From assembly GCF_016625195.1 (NCBI RefSeq), contig NZ_JACVUP010000004.1, forward strand, positions 266,155 to 330,154: a DNA stretch of 64,000 nt, in the 5' to 3' direction. The notes beneath the pieces were generated by a model. The model did no database searches and was not told the DNA's origin. It worked only from the letters and a program-made list of their open reading frames with translations. This DNA is from Erwinia sp. S63. Lineage in GTDB: Bacteria; Pseudomonadota; Gammaproteobacteria; Enterobacterales; Enterobacteriaceae. Below, piece after piece: positions 28,913 through 39,173 of this stretch. The stretch's first letter is position 1. Every line of letters starts with the position of its first letter. A program made the translations under genes and the position numbers.

Positions 28913-29345
28913 GAGTCTATTATTTTCGACCCGCTACAGCGCTGCGCTTATTAATCTTCATAACGTTAACATTCAAAATAGAACGGATCTATTTCACTGG
29001 GAAACTGTTTTTTCTGTTATCGGCGAATATCGATAATAAGAATATATAAACCTCAATAAACTCAGTAATGAATGGACTTTAAATTTAGTCTAATACATTG
29101 ATATAAATGAAGATGAATCCATTAAGTTATTCCGTGTTACCTGCTGATCTTCAAGGGTTAATTCTTAATTTGACTTAAACCTCCCTGTTCGCCTTAACTC
29201 CAGCTAGACGTTTTCTTTACGAAATGGTGAGATAACTCGACATAATACGCTCTCCATTCTTGTTCTCACGTTTATTAAACCAACTGTCATGCGCGGTATT
29301 AGTTTTTGCCGCGCGAAAAATATTATTTTCTCTTTGGAGGAAAGG

Positions 29346-32300
29346 ATGTTGTTTAAATTAAAACCGCTGGTTATCAGCTTGCTGGCTGCACAAGGCATTA
29401 TTATTCCTGCGATGCAAATCAATGCCGCCGTTATTCAACCCTTTGACCCTGCGAAAAATGACAACAAAGTGGGAGTGTTTTGCGTGTGCAATGGCAGCAC
29501 CCAATCGCTAACAGGTTTGCCGCAATTTGCGCCGGGTAAAAGTGGAGAATTGCAGGTCTCCATTGGCGAGTTACAGGATCAAGGCCGATTGGTGACAGAT
29601 AACAACTTATTAGGTAAAGAGAGGTTGAGTCTGGGGGCGCAGGATTTCACGATCTCCGTGCCTAATGAGGATCACCGCTCTTACAGCAATTTTCAGACTT
29701 ACAACACTGCCGCGTTAAGCAATCTCGCTCCAGTCGATAGCAACACCCTGGTCACCGATTTCGAAGAGGTGAAGAATCAGCAGTACATTGATGCGCGTGT
29801 CGCCTCGGTGAGTAATGGCACCATCAACGTGCAATTAGGCACTGAGGGAGCCAGCACGATAGCAAATGGTTGGGAGATGGCCGCGAAACAAAGCCGCTTA
29901 TTCACTGCCAGCAACAAAGGCAGCATGAACTGGGATTCGGATAACCGTATCACATTCACCGCGACGCAGATTCCTGCCGTGTCGCGCTGGGGGCTGAATG
30001 TGGACAATCTGGTGACCTATAACGGCACATTCAGTGTAACCAGCCTGTATGGGGACACCACCGACTTCAACGTGACTAAGTTGAGTGAACTGCAAAATTA
30101 CAACGACTGGCTGATTGAGCAACTGCAAAATGGCCAGATCAGTTCCGCTGACTACAACAACGAATTCAATAAAGCGGTGACGCTCAGCAGCGGGCAGGTG
30201 GTGTGGGGAGTGAATACTCCGGATGACGATGAAGCTTTCCTGCCAATAGGCGAACGCGTGGTGCTCAGCGCGGATGGTGCCAATGCGTATGACACCATTG
30301 AGGCAGGAAAAACCCTTGAGGTTGCTAATGCCAATGGCGGGGCTATGCGTGCGGACAATGGCGCTACCGCAACCATTAACGGCAAGCTCGCCAGTACCGG
30401 CAGCGGAATCACCGATAATGACGCACTGGTATTAACCAATGGCAGCAGCGGCATCAACAACGGTGTGATTAATAGCGGTTTCTTTAATAACGCCGATGGG
30501 AGTGGCATTGATAACAGCACGCTTGGCATTAACGGATTAGCGGTAAATGCCAGTGATAGTCACTTTATCAACAACGGCATTATTAACAGCACGGGATCAG
30601 CCGTCCAGCTGGATAACAGCAAAGGAGTGAATAACGGCACCATCAATCTGGTCGGCGACAACGGCAGTGCGACAGCGGTGACGCTGAGCGGCGATGCGAG
30701 CACCTTTACTAACAACGGCACAATCTATCTTGGCCGTACGCCGCAAAATCATCCCGGTGATGCAACGTCTGACGTTATGCTGGATGCTGCCAACGGTATC
30801 CTTCAATTGGATAACTCCACTGCAGTCAACAACGGTCACATCGTTATGGGGTCTGGTGTACAAAGTGGCGCGGCGATGAGCGTCAGCGTCGGTGGGGATG
30901 CTGTCACCCGCAACAATGGCGTGATCGATATCAATGGTCGGGGCACAGGACTGGCGGTGATGGATTCCGGCAGCGGCGGTCAGGTGGGTAATGCCGGAGT
31001 GATCAACCTCAATGGCGATAACGGTACTGGCCTGTTGGTGACGGCAAATGAGGGGGCTCTCGCGCACGCCTGGTCGAGTGGCCCAATCAATATTGCAGGC
31101 AATGCAAATGTCACAACAGGGACACGTAACACCGCTGTATGGGTGAAGGGTATCGACAGCGGCGTTGCTTCAGCAGATATCACCGGACCGATCACCTTAA
31201 ATGGTGCTGGCGCGATTGGGATACGCGCGGAGGGCAATGCCACGGTGAATGTATCTCAGTCGGCTGTACCCACGGGTAACAGCGGTGCCGATCAAATCAC
31301 CTTTCTCGCTATGGGGCCGAACGCAAAAATCTTGCTGCCCGAGAATGGCCACTACGGCGTGACGGGAGATAACGCATCCATATTTCGTGTGCAGGATGGC
31401 GCGAGCTTTGATGGCAGTGGCATGACGTTAACCTCAAACGGCAACCTTTCCACCGCCGTACTTGGCAGTGGCGATAACACCACGGTCAGCACCGGCAATG
31501 CCATCATTAATCTCGGCGAAAATGGCATCGGCCTGCGTATTGAAGGCGCGGCGCAGGGCACGATTGACGCGGCAACGACCATTAATATGAATGGCATACA
31601 CAGCATCGCGGCACAGGTACAAGGCAATCGTACCGACTTCAACGGCAATATTACCAACTCCACGATGCTCCCCTTCACCAATACGCTGCTAACCAACAAC
31701 GCAGATATCTATGGCTCGCAGGATCAACAGATCGGATTTATCGCCAGTAGCCAGGGGCAGCTCATCAATAACGGAGATATCGCGCTGCAGGGCAGCAACT
31801 CCACCGGGATTATGTCGCTAGGTGGGAATGCCACCAACAACGGTACGGTGTCAATTACCAATGGCAGCAGCGGGCTCTACGCCGAGGGTTACACCTACTC
31901 GGTTGGCGCTCGGGCCACCAACTACGGCACCATCAATGTCACCGCCGGCAATGCCAGCGCAGCACAGCCCTCCGTGGGTGGCGTGGCTTTTGGTGACGCA
32001 GGTTACTTCTACCAAAATGGCACCATCAATCTTTACGGTGAAAATGCCGTAGGCGCTCAGGCGGGCAATGGCGGTACAGTGGTGATTGGTGAAGGCAGTC
32101 AAATTGCCTTCCATGCTGCCAATCAAATCGGTTATCAGGCGCTTGAAGGTTTAAGCAGTATTAGAAACAGCAGCAATCTGACCACGGATGCTGAGAATAT
32201 TTCGTTATTCAGTGCTGGCAACTACGGCAATATTAATAACCAGGGCACCATCACCGTCAATGGCGACAACAGCCGCGCGGTGGCACTGACGGACGGCGGC

Positions 32301-34895
32301 CTGCTGATCAACAGTGGTTCGATTTCTGCCTACAAAGGTGTGGCGTTGGATGCTTCGTCAGGAGCGTCAACTTATCGGCAGAGCAGCGGGCAAATTTATT
32401 CCGAAGGGACGGCTGCCATTCGTGTCGGCACTGGCGGCTCGCTTAGCATTATTGGTGATGGGCAAGGCGATCAGTACAACAGTTACAGCAGCAATATCTG
32501 GTCCAGCGGTGACGCAGACACGGTGTTGATTGATAACGGTGCCGCAGGATTTAGCGCCGATCATGTGGAATTGAGTGGTGCCCGCAATCTTATTAATAAC
32601 CGTGCAGAAACCAGCAATATCGCCCTCAATTATGTGCGACTGGACGTGAATGGCGGCAATGGCATCCGCTCGGCAACGTCGTTCGGCTATGACGACCATG
32701 TTTATCTCAATGTCAGCAGTAACAGCCAGACCAACGCGCCTGGCATCGGCTATCTGTTTGCCAATGAGGATGGTTCTGTCACCCAAAACGATTTGACCCT
32801 CGGTCCCAACTACACCATTTTCCTTTCGGGTGCTAATACCACCGGCGTCCGCGCTAATACGACCGGCAAAGTGATCAACGAAGGCTTTATCGGTGTGTAT
32901 GACTTTAGTGGCGGTTCGGCGATTGTCACTGACACCGCCAGTGAGGTGATTAACCGGGGCAGCATCGTTTCAAACAGTAAAGTCTCACCGGTAATTGATC
33001 TGCGCGGAGGGCAGACACTGTTTATCAACCAGGGACAAATCAGCGCCACCTTCCCGGATATTGAGGTGGTGGCGGGCGGCGCGACCAACGACCGGATTGC
33101 GCTGATGTCGGGCAGCGTGGTAGGGGATGTGAATACGGGTGGCGGTAACGACATCGTGCAAGTGTCCGGCGGCACGCTGAATGGCAGCGTGACCATGGGC
33201 AACGGCACTAACCAGGCGCTGGTGGAAAAAGTAGATCTGGCCAATACCCGGCATATCACCACGCAGAATGGAGCAGGCAGCACGCTCTATTTTAATGACA
33301 TCAATGCGCGCGGTGGTTCATTTAGCGCCGATGACCTGAGCAAAGGCACCAACCTTGGCGGTGGCTGGAGCACCATCAACTTCAATAACACCCAATGGAC
33401 GTTGACCGATAACCTGAAACTGGCGCACAGCACCATTAATATCGGTGAAGGTTCAACGTTATATGCGGGCGACGGCGTCAATCCACTGCTGAGTGGCGCC
33501 ACCGACGGTTCGCTGGTGGTGAACAATGCCGGTACGCTGGATCTGACTAATGGCAATGGTGTTCCCGGCAACACGCTGACGATCGATGGGGATCTCAATT
33601 CAGCTGGCGGACGCGTGAAGCTCAATACGCAAATCGATACAGGCGTCAGTGACAGTGTGCGCGTGAATGGCAATACCAACGGCACCACTCTGCTGGATGT
33701 TAACCCGACGGGGAACCGACTGGCGGTTATTAGACCTGAACAGGGTATTGCACTGGCGCAGGTAACCGGCAATGCCAGTGCTAACAGCTTCGCGCTGGCA
33801 AATGGCTATGTCGCCGCGGGTCCTTATCAATATGGCCTTTACAACAGTTCAAACGGAACCGGTCAGTATTTTCGTCTCGCGAGCAACTTTGTCAGCGATG
33901 CAGCAGGTAATGCGGTGCGTCCACAACTTACGCCTCAGATGCCATCTTATATTTCTGCGCCGGTCGGGCTGGCCTACTACAACATGGCGGTGATGGATGA
34001 TCTGCATAAGCGATTGGGCGAATTGCGTCAGGATTCAGGCAGCAGCGCGGGCAACGGCGGTGAGATGTTTATCCGCTATCTTGGTTCCAATCTGACTTAC
34101 AAGACGGATCGCAGCCTGAGTCAAAACGGCTACGATTTCGATCTTGATTACAGCGCGGTGCAACTGGGCGGCAATCTGATTCATCTGCAAGGCACCAGCG
34201 ACAGTTTGCGAGCAGGCGTGGCCTATACGCGCGGTAATGCCCGTATTCGTCCGGATGCGGTGGACGGTTACAGCTCGACCAGTTTCGATAGCGATACCTT
34301 GTCGCTTTACGGCACGTGGCTGCGTGACAGTGGCTTCTATGTTGATGGAGCACTGTCATTCGACTGGCACCGTGGCGATACCGATATTGCGCGGCAAAAA
34401 AAGGTGGGCAAACTGAAAGGGACTGGTTGGGGCGCGTCACTTGAAACTGGCTATCCGTGGCAGTTGGGCAATGGCGTACGCCTCGAACCGCAGGCGCAGT
34501 TAATGTACTTGCAACTCAACATGGATGATCTGGTGGATCGGGATAACACTCGCGTCAGTTGGGGCAATTATGATCAAACCATTGGCCGCGTTGGCGCGCG
34601 TTTGGATCGCACCTGGCAAGATACCGCTGGCCAGCAATATACGCCTTATCTGCGCACCAGCTATACGCGTGGTTGGGGAGGGGCGGCCACCACGCGCGCA
34701 GGCATGAATGGCAGCGCGGACAGTGTCAGTTTCGACAGCGGGAAGTTCGGACAGATGTGGGATGTCGGCATCGGTGGCACGGCCGCGCTAAAAGGGAATC
34801 TCTCATTCTATGCCGAGGCCGACTATCGTCAGGAAATTGACGGTAACGGTACGAAAGGTTGGCGCTATAACGGCGGGGTTCGCTGGCAATTTTGA
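29346..34895 (+). CDS. Large autotransporter (type Va secretion) with beta-helix passenger
   Basis: The 1849-residue product starts at ATG 29346 behind GGAGG. It has a signal peptide to about residue 29 (...QINA), an N-terminal region with a CxC pair (VFCVCNGS, near residue 47), then about 1200 residues of degenerate repeats rich in NNGTI, NNG and GxNxxG strands, as in a parallel beta-helix passenger. The last ~280 residues form the outer-membrane barrel, ending in GVRWQF with the terminal aromatic residue needed for barrel insertion. Such proteins are surface adhesins or biofilm factors; the exact role is unknown. It is a single-gene unit closed by a strong terminator. Confidence 0.9.
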   Translation: MLFKLKPLVISLLAAQGIIIPAMQINAAVIQPFDPAKNDNKVGVFCVCNGSTQSLTGLPQFAPGKSGELQVSIGELQDQGRLVTDNNLLGKERLSLGAQDFTISVPNEDHRSYSNFQTYNTAALSNLAPVDSNTLVTDFEEVKNQQYIDARVASVSNGTINVQLGTEGASTIANGWEMAAKQSRLFTASNKGSMNWDSDNRITFTATQIPAVSRWGLNVDNLVTYNGTFSVTSLYGDTTDFNVTKLSELQNYNDWLIEQLQNGQISSADYNNEFNKAVTLSSGQVVWGVNTPDDDEAFLPIGERVVLSADGANAYDTIEAGKTLEVANANGGAMRADNGATATINGKLASTGSGITDNDALVLTNGSSGINNGVINSGFFNNADGSGIDNSTLGINGLAVNASDSHFINNGIINSTGSAVQLDNSKGVNNGTINLVGDNGSATAVTLSGDASTFTNNGTIYLGRTPQNHPGDATSDVMLDAANGILQLDNSTAVNNGHIVMGSGVQSGAAMSVSVGGDAVTRNNGVIDINGRGTGLAVMDSGSGGQVGNAGVINLNGDNGTGLLVTANEGALAHAWSSGPINIAGNANVTTGTRNTAVWVKGIDSGVASADITGPITLNGAGAIGIRAEGNATVNVSQSAVPTGNSGADQITFLAMGPNAKILLPENGHYGVTGDNASIFRVQDGASFDGSGMTLTSNGNLSTAVLGSGDNTTVSTGNAIINLGENGIGLRIEGAAQGTIDAATTINMNGIHSIAAQVQGNRTDFNGNITNSTMLPFTNTLLTNNADIYGSQDQQIGFIASSQGQLINNGDIALQGSNSTGIMSLGGNATNNGTVSITNGSSGLYAEGYTYSVGARATNYGTINVTAGNASAAQPSVGGVAFGDAGYFYQNGTINLYGENAVGAQAGNGGTVVIGEGSQIAFHAANQIGYQALEGLSSIRNSSNLTTDAENISLFSAGNYGNINNQGTITVNGDNSRAVALTDGGLLINSGSISAYKGVALDASSGASTYRQSSGQIYSEGTAAIRVGTGGSLSIIGDGQGDQYNSYSSNIWSSGDADTVLIDNGAAGFSADHVELSGARNLINNRAETSNIALNYVRLDVNGGNGIRSATSFGYDDHVYLNVSSNSQTNAPGIGYLFANEDGSVTQNDLTLGPNYTIFLSGANTTGVRANTTGKVINEGFIGVYDFSGGSAIVTDTASEVINRGSIVSNSKVSPVIDLRGGQTLFINQGQISATFPDIEVVAGGATNDRIALMSGSVVGDVNTGGGNDIVQVSGGTLNGSVTMGNGTNQALVEKVDLANTRHITTQNGAGSTLYFNDINARGGSFSADDLSKGTNLGGGWSTINFNNTQWTLTDNLKLAHSTINIGEGSTLYAGDGVNPLLSGATDGSLVVNNAGTLDLTNGNGVPGNTLTIDGDLNSAGGRVKLNTQIDTGVSDSVRVNGNTNGTTLLDVNPTGNRLAVIRPEQGIALAQVTGNASANSFALANGYVAAGPYQYGLYNSSNGTGQYFRLASNFVSDAAGNAVRPQLTPQMPSYISAPVGLAYYNMAVMDDLHKRLGELRQDSGSSAGNGGEMFIRYLGSNLTYKTDRSLSQNGYDFDLDYSAVQLGGNLIHLQGTSDSLRAGVAYTRGNARIRPDAVDGYSSTSFDSDTLSLYGTWLRDSGFYVDGALSFDWHRGDTDIARQKKVGKLKGTGWGASLETGYPWQLGNGVRLEPQAQLMYLQLNMDDLVDRDNTRVSWGNYDQTIGRVGARLDRTWQDTAGQQYTPYLRTSYTRGWGGAATTRAGMNGSADSVSFDSGKFGQMWDVGIGGTAALKGNLSFYAEADYRQEIDGNGTKGWRYNGGVRWQF

Positions 34896-34904
34896 TCGCG
34901 TTTA

Positions 34905-34937
34905 CCTTACGCCAATATCCATTGGCGTAAGGTTTTT
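34905..34937 (+). terminator. Strong Rho-independent terminator after the autotransporter
   Basis: CCTTACGCCAAT pairs perfectly with ATTGGCGTAAGG (12 bp) over the loop ATCC, followed by TTTTT. It begins 9 bp after the stop codon. Confidence 0.93.
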
Positions 34938-35213
34938 CTTATTTCCTCGCTCGAATATTTAAATACATACACGCCGCTATTAATTAATATCGCCCACCTC
35001 AATTCAGGCTTATTCGAATCCATCTTCCCCTCTCTCTCTTTAAATTAACGCTCCCTTTTGATGTTTTACCATCAAAATAAATCAGCCAGAATGCTTGATA
35101 TCACATTTTGGAAAATGAATTTCAAATAAAAATTAACATGAAATAAAAATACCGATAGCGTCATTTTCTGTTTTGTTCTGCTGTATTTCCACAAGCGTTT
35201 ACCAGGAGAGGTT
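34938..35213. promoter_or_regulatory. AT-rich region upstream of the sugar porter, with inverted repeat
   Basis: The spacer should hold the promoter of the iol-type cluster. It contains TTTTGATG (35056-35063) and CATCAAAA (35070-35077), a perfect 8-bp inverted repeat around TTTTAC, about 135 bp before the start codon, a plausible operator. No gene is seen. Confidence 0.45.
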
Positions 35214-36659
35214 ATGGAAAAAGAACTGTATATCTCGACCAATACCGCGTCAGGCCCGAATAGCGTGACGCGAACTGAGCCCTTTGTGAAGATTATTGCA
35301 CTGGTGGCAACCCTAGGCGGATTATTATTTGGCTACGATACCGGAGTAGTCTCGGGTGCACTGTTATTTATGCGCAGCGACCTGCAATTAACCCCGTTCA
35401 CTACAGGGTTGGTGACCAGCTCGTTGCTGTTTGGTGCAGCCTTCGGCGCGCTGCTCGCCGGGCATTTCGCCGATGCCATGGGCCGTCGCAAAATCATCAT
35501 CACTCTGGCGTTTATTTTTGCCTTGGGCGCAGTGGGGTCAGCCTTTGCACCGGATGTGGTGTCAATGATCGCGTCACGACTTTTCCTCGGCATTGCCGTG
35601 GGCGGTGCTGCGGCGACTGTTCCGGTATATATCGCTGAGATCGCGCCAGCCAATAAGCGCGGTCAACTGGTAACCCTACAGGAGTTGATGATTGTCTCGG
35701 GTCAGCTGCTGGCGTATGTCTCGAATGCGACCTTCAATGAAATCTGGGGAGGCGAGCATACCTGGCGCTGGATGCTGGCACTCTCTACCGTTCCCGCCGT
35801 GCTGTTGTGGCTGGGTATGATTTTTATGCCAGAAAGCCCGCGCTGGCTTGTCATGCGAGGCAATGCCCGCGAAGCCAGGCGAGTATTGGAGAAGACCCGC
35901 GCGGCAGAGGATGTTGAGTGGGAGTTGGAAGAGATTGAAGAGACCATTGAAGAAAATCGTCAGAAAGGCAAAGGTCGATTGCGCGATCTGCGCACACCCT
36001 GGCTACGTAAGGTGTTTCTGTTGGGCATTGGTATCGCCGCCATCCAGCAGTTGACCGGCGTGAACACCATTATGTACTACGCGCCGACCATGCTGACCGC
36101 GACTGGGCTGAGCAATGATGCCGCGTTGTTTGCCACCATTGCCAACGGCGTCATTTCCGTGTTGATGACCCTGGTTGGGATTTGGATGATAGGCAAAATC
36201 GGCCGTCGACCGCTGGTGCTGGTGGGACAGATGGGCTGCACGGCTTGCCTGTTTTTTATTGCCGCCGTGTGCTTCTTCATGCCGGAGTATCTGACGGGCG
36301 GAGAGGTCAATCTGCTACGTGCGTATCTAGTATTGACTGGCATGCTGATGTTCCTGTGCTTCCAGCAAGGCGCACTTTCCCCGGTGACCTGGCTGCTGCT
36401 TTCGGAGATTTTCCCCGCTCGCATGCGTGGGATCTGTATGGGCGGCGCGGTATTCGCCCTGTGGATGGCCAACTTTGCTATTTCAATGGCGTTCCCGATG
36501 TTGCTGGCTGCCTTTGGTCTCGCAGGCGCTTTCCTCACCTTCGCGATTATTGGTATTGGCGGCTCGATGTTTGTGCTGCGCACCATTCCGGAAACGCGAG
36601 GGCGCAGTCTGGAACAGGTCGAGCATTACTTCTTCGCGCTTTATGACGGTAAGCCTTAA
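35214..36659 (+). CDS. iolT: Sugar porter (MFS), myo-inositol transporter-like
   Basis: The 481-residue 12-span transporter has the sugar-porter signatures: LFGYDTGVVSGAL in span 1, DAMGRRKII, PVYIAEIAPANKRGQL, PESPRWLVMRG after span 6, IQQLTGVNTIMYYAP in span 7 and IPETRGRSLEQVE at the end. It is closest in pattern to IolT/AraE-type porters. Start behind GGAGAGG. The genes that follow encode inosose isomerase-like and inositol dehydrogenase-like proteins, which supports an inositol or related polyol as substrate. Confidence 0.82.
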   Translation: MEKELYISTNTASGPNSVTRTEPFVKIIALVATLGGLLFGYDTGVVSGALLFMRSDLQLTPFTTGLVTSSLLFGAAFGALLAGHFADAMGRRKIIITLAFIFALGAVGSAFAPDVVSMIASRLFLGIAVGGAAATVPVYIAEIAPANKRGQLVTLQELMIVSGQLLAYVSNATFNEIWGGEHTWRWMLALSTVPAVLLWLGMIFMPESPRWLVMRGNAREARRVLEKTRAAEDVEWELEEIEETIEENRQKGKGRLRDLRTPWLRKVFLLGIGIAAIQQLTGVNTIMYYAPTMLTATGLSNDAALFATIANGVISVLMTLVGIWMIGKIGRRPLVLVGQMGCTACLFFIAAVCFFMPEYLTGGEVNLLRAYLVLTGMLMFLCFQQGALSPVTWLLLSEIFPARMRGICMGGAVFALWMANFAISMAFPMLLAAFGLAGAFLTFAIIGIGGSMFVLRTIPETRGRSLEQVEHYFFALYDGKP

Positions 36660-36812
36660 AGCTGCATTTGAGGCTTGCTTGAGGCTGATGTAAATCACTC
36701 AACGATGACGCAGTACAACTTAAAAAGATAAATTACTATCAAACCACGTTAAGTACTGCAGCAAAACAGAATAACCAAACTCAAAATACTGATAATGATT
36801 TCAGGAAGATTT

Positions 36813-37634
36813 ATGACATATAAAATAAGCAGTGACCGTTTTTGTATTAATCGAAAAATTGCGCCGAATTTAAGTGTTAACCAGTTTTTTACGTTGGTTG
36901 AAAATCTGGGGTTGAATAAGGTCGAAATTCGTAATGATATGAAAAGTGGCAGTGTGACAGATCATTTGGGCGGCGATAAAGTTCGCGAGCTGGCAAATCA
37001 ACATGCGCTCACCATCGAAACAATCAATGCGGTGTATCCGTTTAACCAGTTATCCGATGAGGTATTGGAAAAAACACGCGGGTTATTAAAGGACGCGCGC
37101 GCAACGGGTACGAAATCCCTGGTGTTGTGTCCTTTGAATGACGGCACGGTGATTTCAAGTGAACAAACGGTGGCGGCATTAAAAACCCTCGCGCCGCTGT
37201 TTGCCGAATATGGTATTGAAGGGCTGGTGGAGCCGTTGGGCTTTCCGCAGAGCTCGCTGCGTTCTGCGGCGCTGGCACAACAGCTGATTAAACAGGCGGG
37301 TGTGCCATTTAAGATCGTGCTCGATACCTTCCATCATCATTTGTATGAAGGGGCAGAGCAGGACTTCGCCGAAGGCATTGACGTTAACCACATTGGGTTG
37401 GTGCACCTGTCTGGCGTAACGGACACACGTCCAGTTGCAGCATTGACCGATGAAGAACGCATCATGCTCAGCGCTGAGGATCGGCTGCAATCGAAGCAGC
37501 AAGTCCAGCGCCTGGAAGAGAGGGGTTACACCGGTGTTTACGCGTTTGAACCGTTCTCTTCAGTGATGGAAGCGTGGAGCGAAGCGGATATCGCGCGTGA
37601 AATTCGTACCAGCATTGACTACCTGAACCATTAA
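36813..37634 (+). CDS. TIM-barrel sugar isomerase/epimerase, IolI (inosose isomerase)-like
   Basis: The 273-residue AP-endonuclease-2-type barrel resembles IolI, which interconverts inososes. NAVYPFNQ, FKIVLDTFHHHLYEG, HIGLVHLSGV and the late FEPFSSVMEAW place the metal-binding acidic and histidine residues. The ATG at 36813 is preceded by AGGAAG; an in-frame ATG 18 bp upstream lacks a ribosome site. It lies 153 bp after the porter and 33 bp before the dehydrogenase, in one direction. Confidence 0.75.
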   Translation: MTYKISSDRFCINRKIAPNLSVNQFFTLVENLGLNKVEIRNDMKSGSVTDHLGGDKVRELANQHALTIETINAVYPFNQLSDEVLEKTRGLLKDARATGTKSLVLCPLNDGTVISSEQTVAALKTLAPLFAEYGIEGLVEPLGFPQSSLRSAALAQQLIKQAGVPFKIVLDTFHHHLYEGAEQDFAEGIDVNHIGLVHLSGVTDTRPVAALTDEERIMLSAEDRLQSKQQVQRLEERGYTGVYAFEPFSSVMEAWSEADIAREIRTSIDYLNH

Positions 37635-37667
37635 TCCTACTTGTACAGAAGATCGAAGGAACAAATC

Positions 37668-38678
37668 ATGACGCTCAATATTGGGGTAATCGGCACTGGC
37701 ACAATTGGCCGCGAACACATTCGTCGTTGCAGTCAGGTACTGCAAAATGCTCGTGTTGTCGCACTGAATGATATCAACCGTATTAACTGCCAACAGATCG
37801 TGGTCGATCTCGGACTCAAAGCCGAGATCTATGACAATGCACATGACCTGATCAATGCTCCTGATGTACAGGCGATTCTGGTGACATCATGGGGTCCAAC
37901 GCATGAAGAGTTTGTACTGGCCGCCATCAAAGCAGGGAAAGCGGTTTTTTGTGAAAAACCGCTGGCTGTGACAGCGCAGGGTTGTATGAATATCGTGGAG
38001 GCGGAAATCGCGGGCGGCAAAAAACGCGTGCAGGTTGGCTTTATGCGCCCGTACGATAGCGGCTACCGTGCATTGAAAAGCGTCATTGAAAGCGGAGACA
38101 TTGGCGAGCCTTTAATGCTGCACTGCGCGCATCGTAATCCGGAAGTCGGCGATGCCTACACCACGGACATGGCGATTACCGATACGCTGATCCATGAACT
38201 GGATGTTCTGCGCTGGTTGCTGAAAGACGATTACGTCAGTGCTCAGGTGATTTATCCGCGTAAAACTCGTAAAGCCTCATCCCATCTAAAAGACCCACAG
38301 ATAGTGCTGCTGGAAACGGCGAAAGGTGTGCGTATTGACGTCGAAATTTTCGTCAACTGTGCTTATGGCTATGACATACAGTGTGAAGTGGTGGGTGAAA
38401 CCGGGATTGCGAGCTTACCTGAGCCGATGTCCGTTCAGACGCGCAGTGCGGCTAAACTCTCCACGGGAATTCTGACCGACTGGAAGAAGCGCTTCATCGA
38501 TGCCTACGATGTGGAATTGCAGGATTTCATTAACAATGTGCTGTCTGACAACATGACTGGCCCATCTGCCTGGGATGGTTATGCTGCGGCGGTTGCTGCC
38601 GATGCTTGTGTTGCTGCACAGAATAACGGTGAAATTGTGCCGATTACTATGCCACCACGCCCTGCGTTTTATCAATGA
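37668..38678 (+). CDS. iolG: Gfo/Idh/MocA oxidoreductase, inositol 2-dehydrogenase-like
   Basis: The 336-residue product has an N-terminal NAD fold ([14 protein letters not shown]) and the family catalytic set: K97 in FCEKPLAV and D172/H176 in [14 protein letters not shown]. This fits IolG, which oxidises myo-inositol to scyllo-inosose. The ATG at 37668 follows GAAGGA; the frame extends 27 bp further 5' without a ribosome site. The dehydrogenase, isomerase and porter form a short inositol module that lacks iolB, C, D, E and A, so further breakdown must be encoded elsewhere. Confidence 0.8.
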   Translation: MTLNIGVIGTGTIGREHIRRCSQVLQNARVVALNDINRINCQQIVVDLGLKAEIYDNAHDLINAPDVQAILVTSWGPTHEEFVLAAIKAGKAVFCEKPLAVTAQGCMNIVEAEIAGGKKRVQVGFMRPYDSGYRALKSVIESGDIGEPLMLHCAHRNPEVGDAYTTDMAITDTLIHELDVLRWLLKDDYVSAQVIYPRKTRKASSHLKDPQIVLLETAKGVRIDVEIFVNCAYGYDIQCEVVGETGIASLPEPMSVQTRSAAKLSTGILTDWKKRFIDAYDVELQDFINNVLSDNMTGPSAWDGYAAAVAADACVAAQNNGEIVPITMPPRPAFYQ

Positions 38679-38683
38679 CGGAA

Positions 38684-38710
38684 ACACGGGCGCACCAAGT
38701 GCGCCCGTGT
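38684..38710. terminator. Hairpin after the iolG-like gene
   Basis: ACACGGGCGCAC and GTGCGCCCGTGT form a perfect 12-bp stem over CAA, 5 bp after the stop codon. No T-run follows, so termination may need a factor, or the element may protect the mRNA end. Confidence 0.6.
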
Positions 38711-38912
38711 CAGTAGCCAGCGTCAGCAAGTGTGCTTGATTTATCGTTGGAGATTCACCGCTAAGTGCTGTATAAATATTCAGTTCATTTAAAACGAGAT
38801 GGCTTGTTTTGCCTTCTAAAAGGGTTACTTTTTTCAGACTTAGATTGAATGTTGCCCACATTTAAATGTCGAAATTTCAGGAAAGGTTGAGTTTTTACTT
38901 GGAGGAGGCATC

Positions 38913-39164
38913 ATGTTGAAACGGTTGATGCCCGTTAACGGTTTAAACTTTATGAAGTCAGGAGATCATATGCCAAAATTTCTGGAGCGTTTTCTCAGCA
39001 TGCCGGGGCGATTGATGCAATCAATCAACCAGCAGGATATTGAGCAGTCAAATGACAGCAAAATTATCACTGATGCGAACGGTAATGCCTGGTTAAATAT
39101 GAGTAATCCGCAGGTCCGCGATTCCATGCAGGCTCGCATGAAGGAATTGGCCGCGAAACGTTAA
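38913..39164 (+). CDS. Small hypothetical protein, first gene of an unknown pair
   Basis: I do not recognise this protein. Two starts are possible: ATG 38913 behind GGAGGAGG (83 residues), or ATG 38970 (MPKFLERF) behind CAGGAG (64 residues). It is polar apart from a short amphipathic segment (FLERFLSMPGRLM). The charged C-terminus ends MKELAAKR. The next gene starts 10 bp after its stop, and the two are probably translated from one mRNA. Base composition is more AT-rich than that of the fec genes that follow. Confidence 0.55.
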   Translation: MLKRLMPVNGLNFMKSGDHMPKFLERFLSMPGRLMQSINQQDIEQSNDSKIITDANGNAWLNMSNPQVRDSMQARMKELAAKR

Positions 39165-39173
39165 GGATTAACG

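Larger units (their letters stand above)
28766..29345. other. AT-rich intergenic region between MHS transporter and autotransporter
   Basis: This 580-bp divergent spacer has no convincing gene. It holds three perfect inverted repeats (28816-28834, 28890-28912, and TTATCG/CGATAA at 29017-29036). The stretch just before the autotransporter is very AT-rich. Short open frames here lack ribosome sites. Confidence 0.6.

Noticed and set aside
29204..29422. A minus-strand frame across the autotransporter start
   Set aside because: It overlaps the signal-peptide coding region and ribosome site of the autotransporter and lacks its own.
32810..33772. Two adjacent minus-strand frames (157 and 161 codons) inside the autotransporter gene
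   Set aside because: The repeats of the passenger produce long antisense frames; the translations are Pro/Ser/Leu-rich without motifs.
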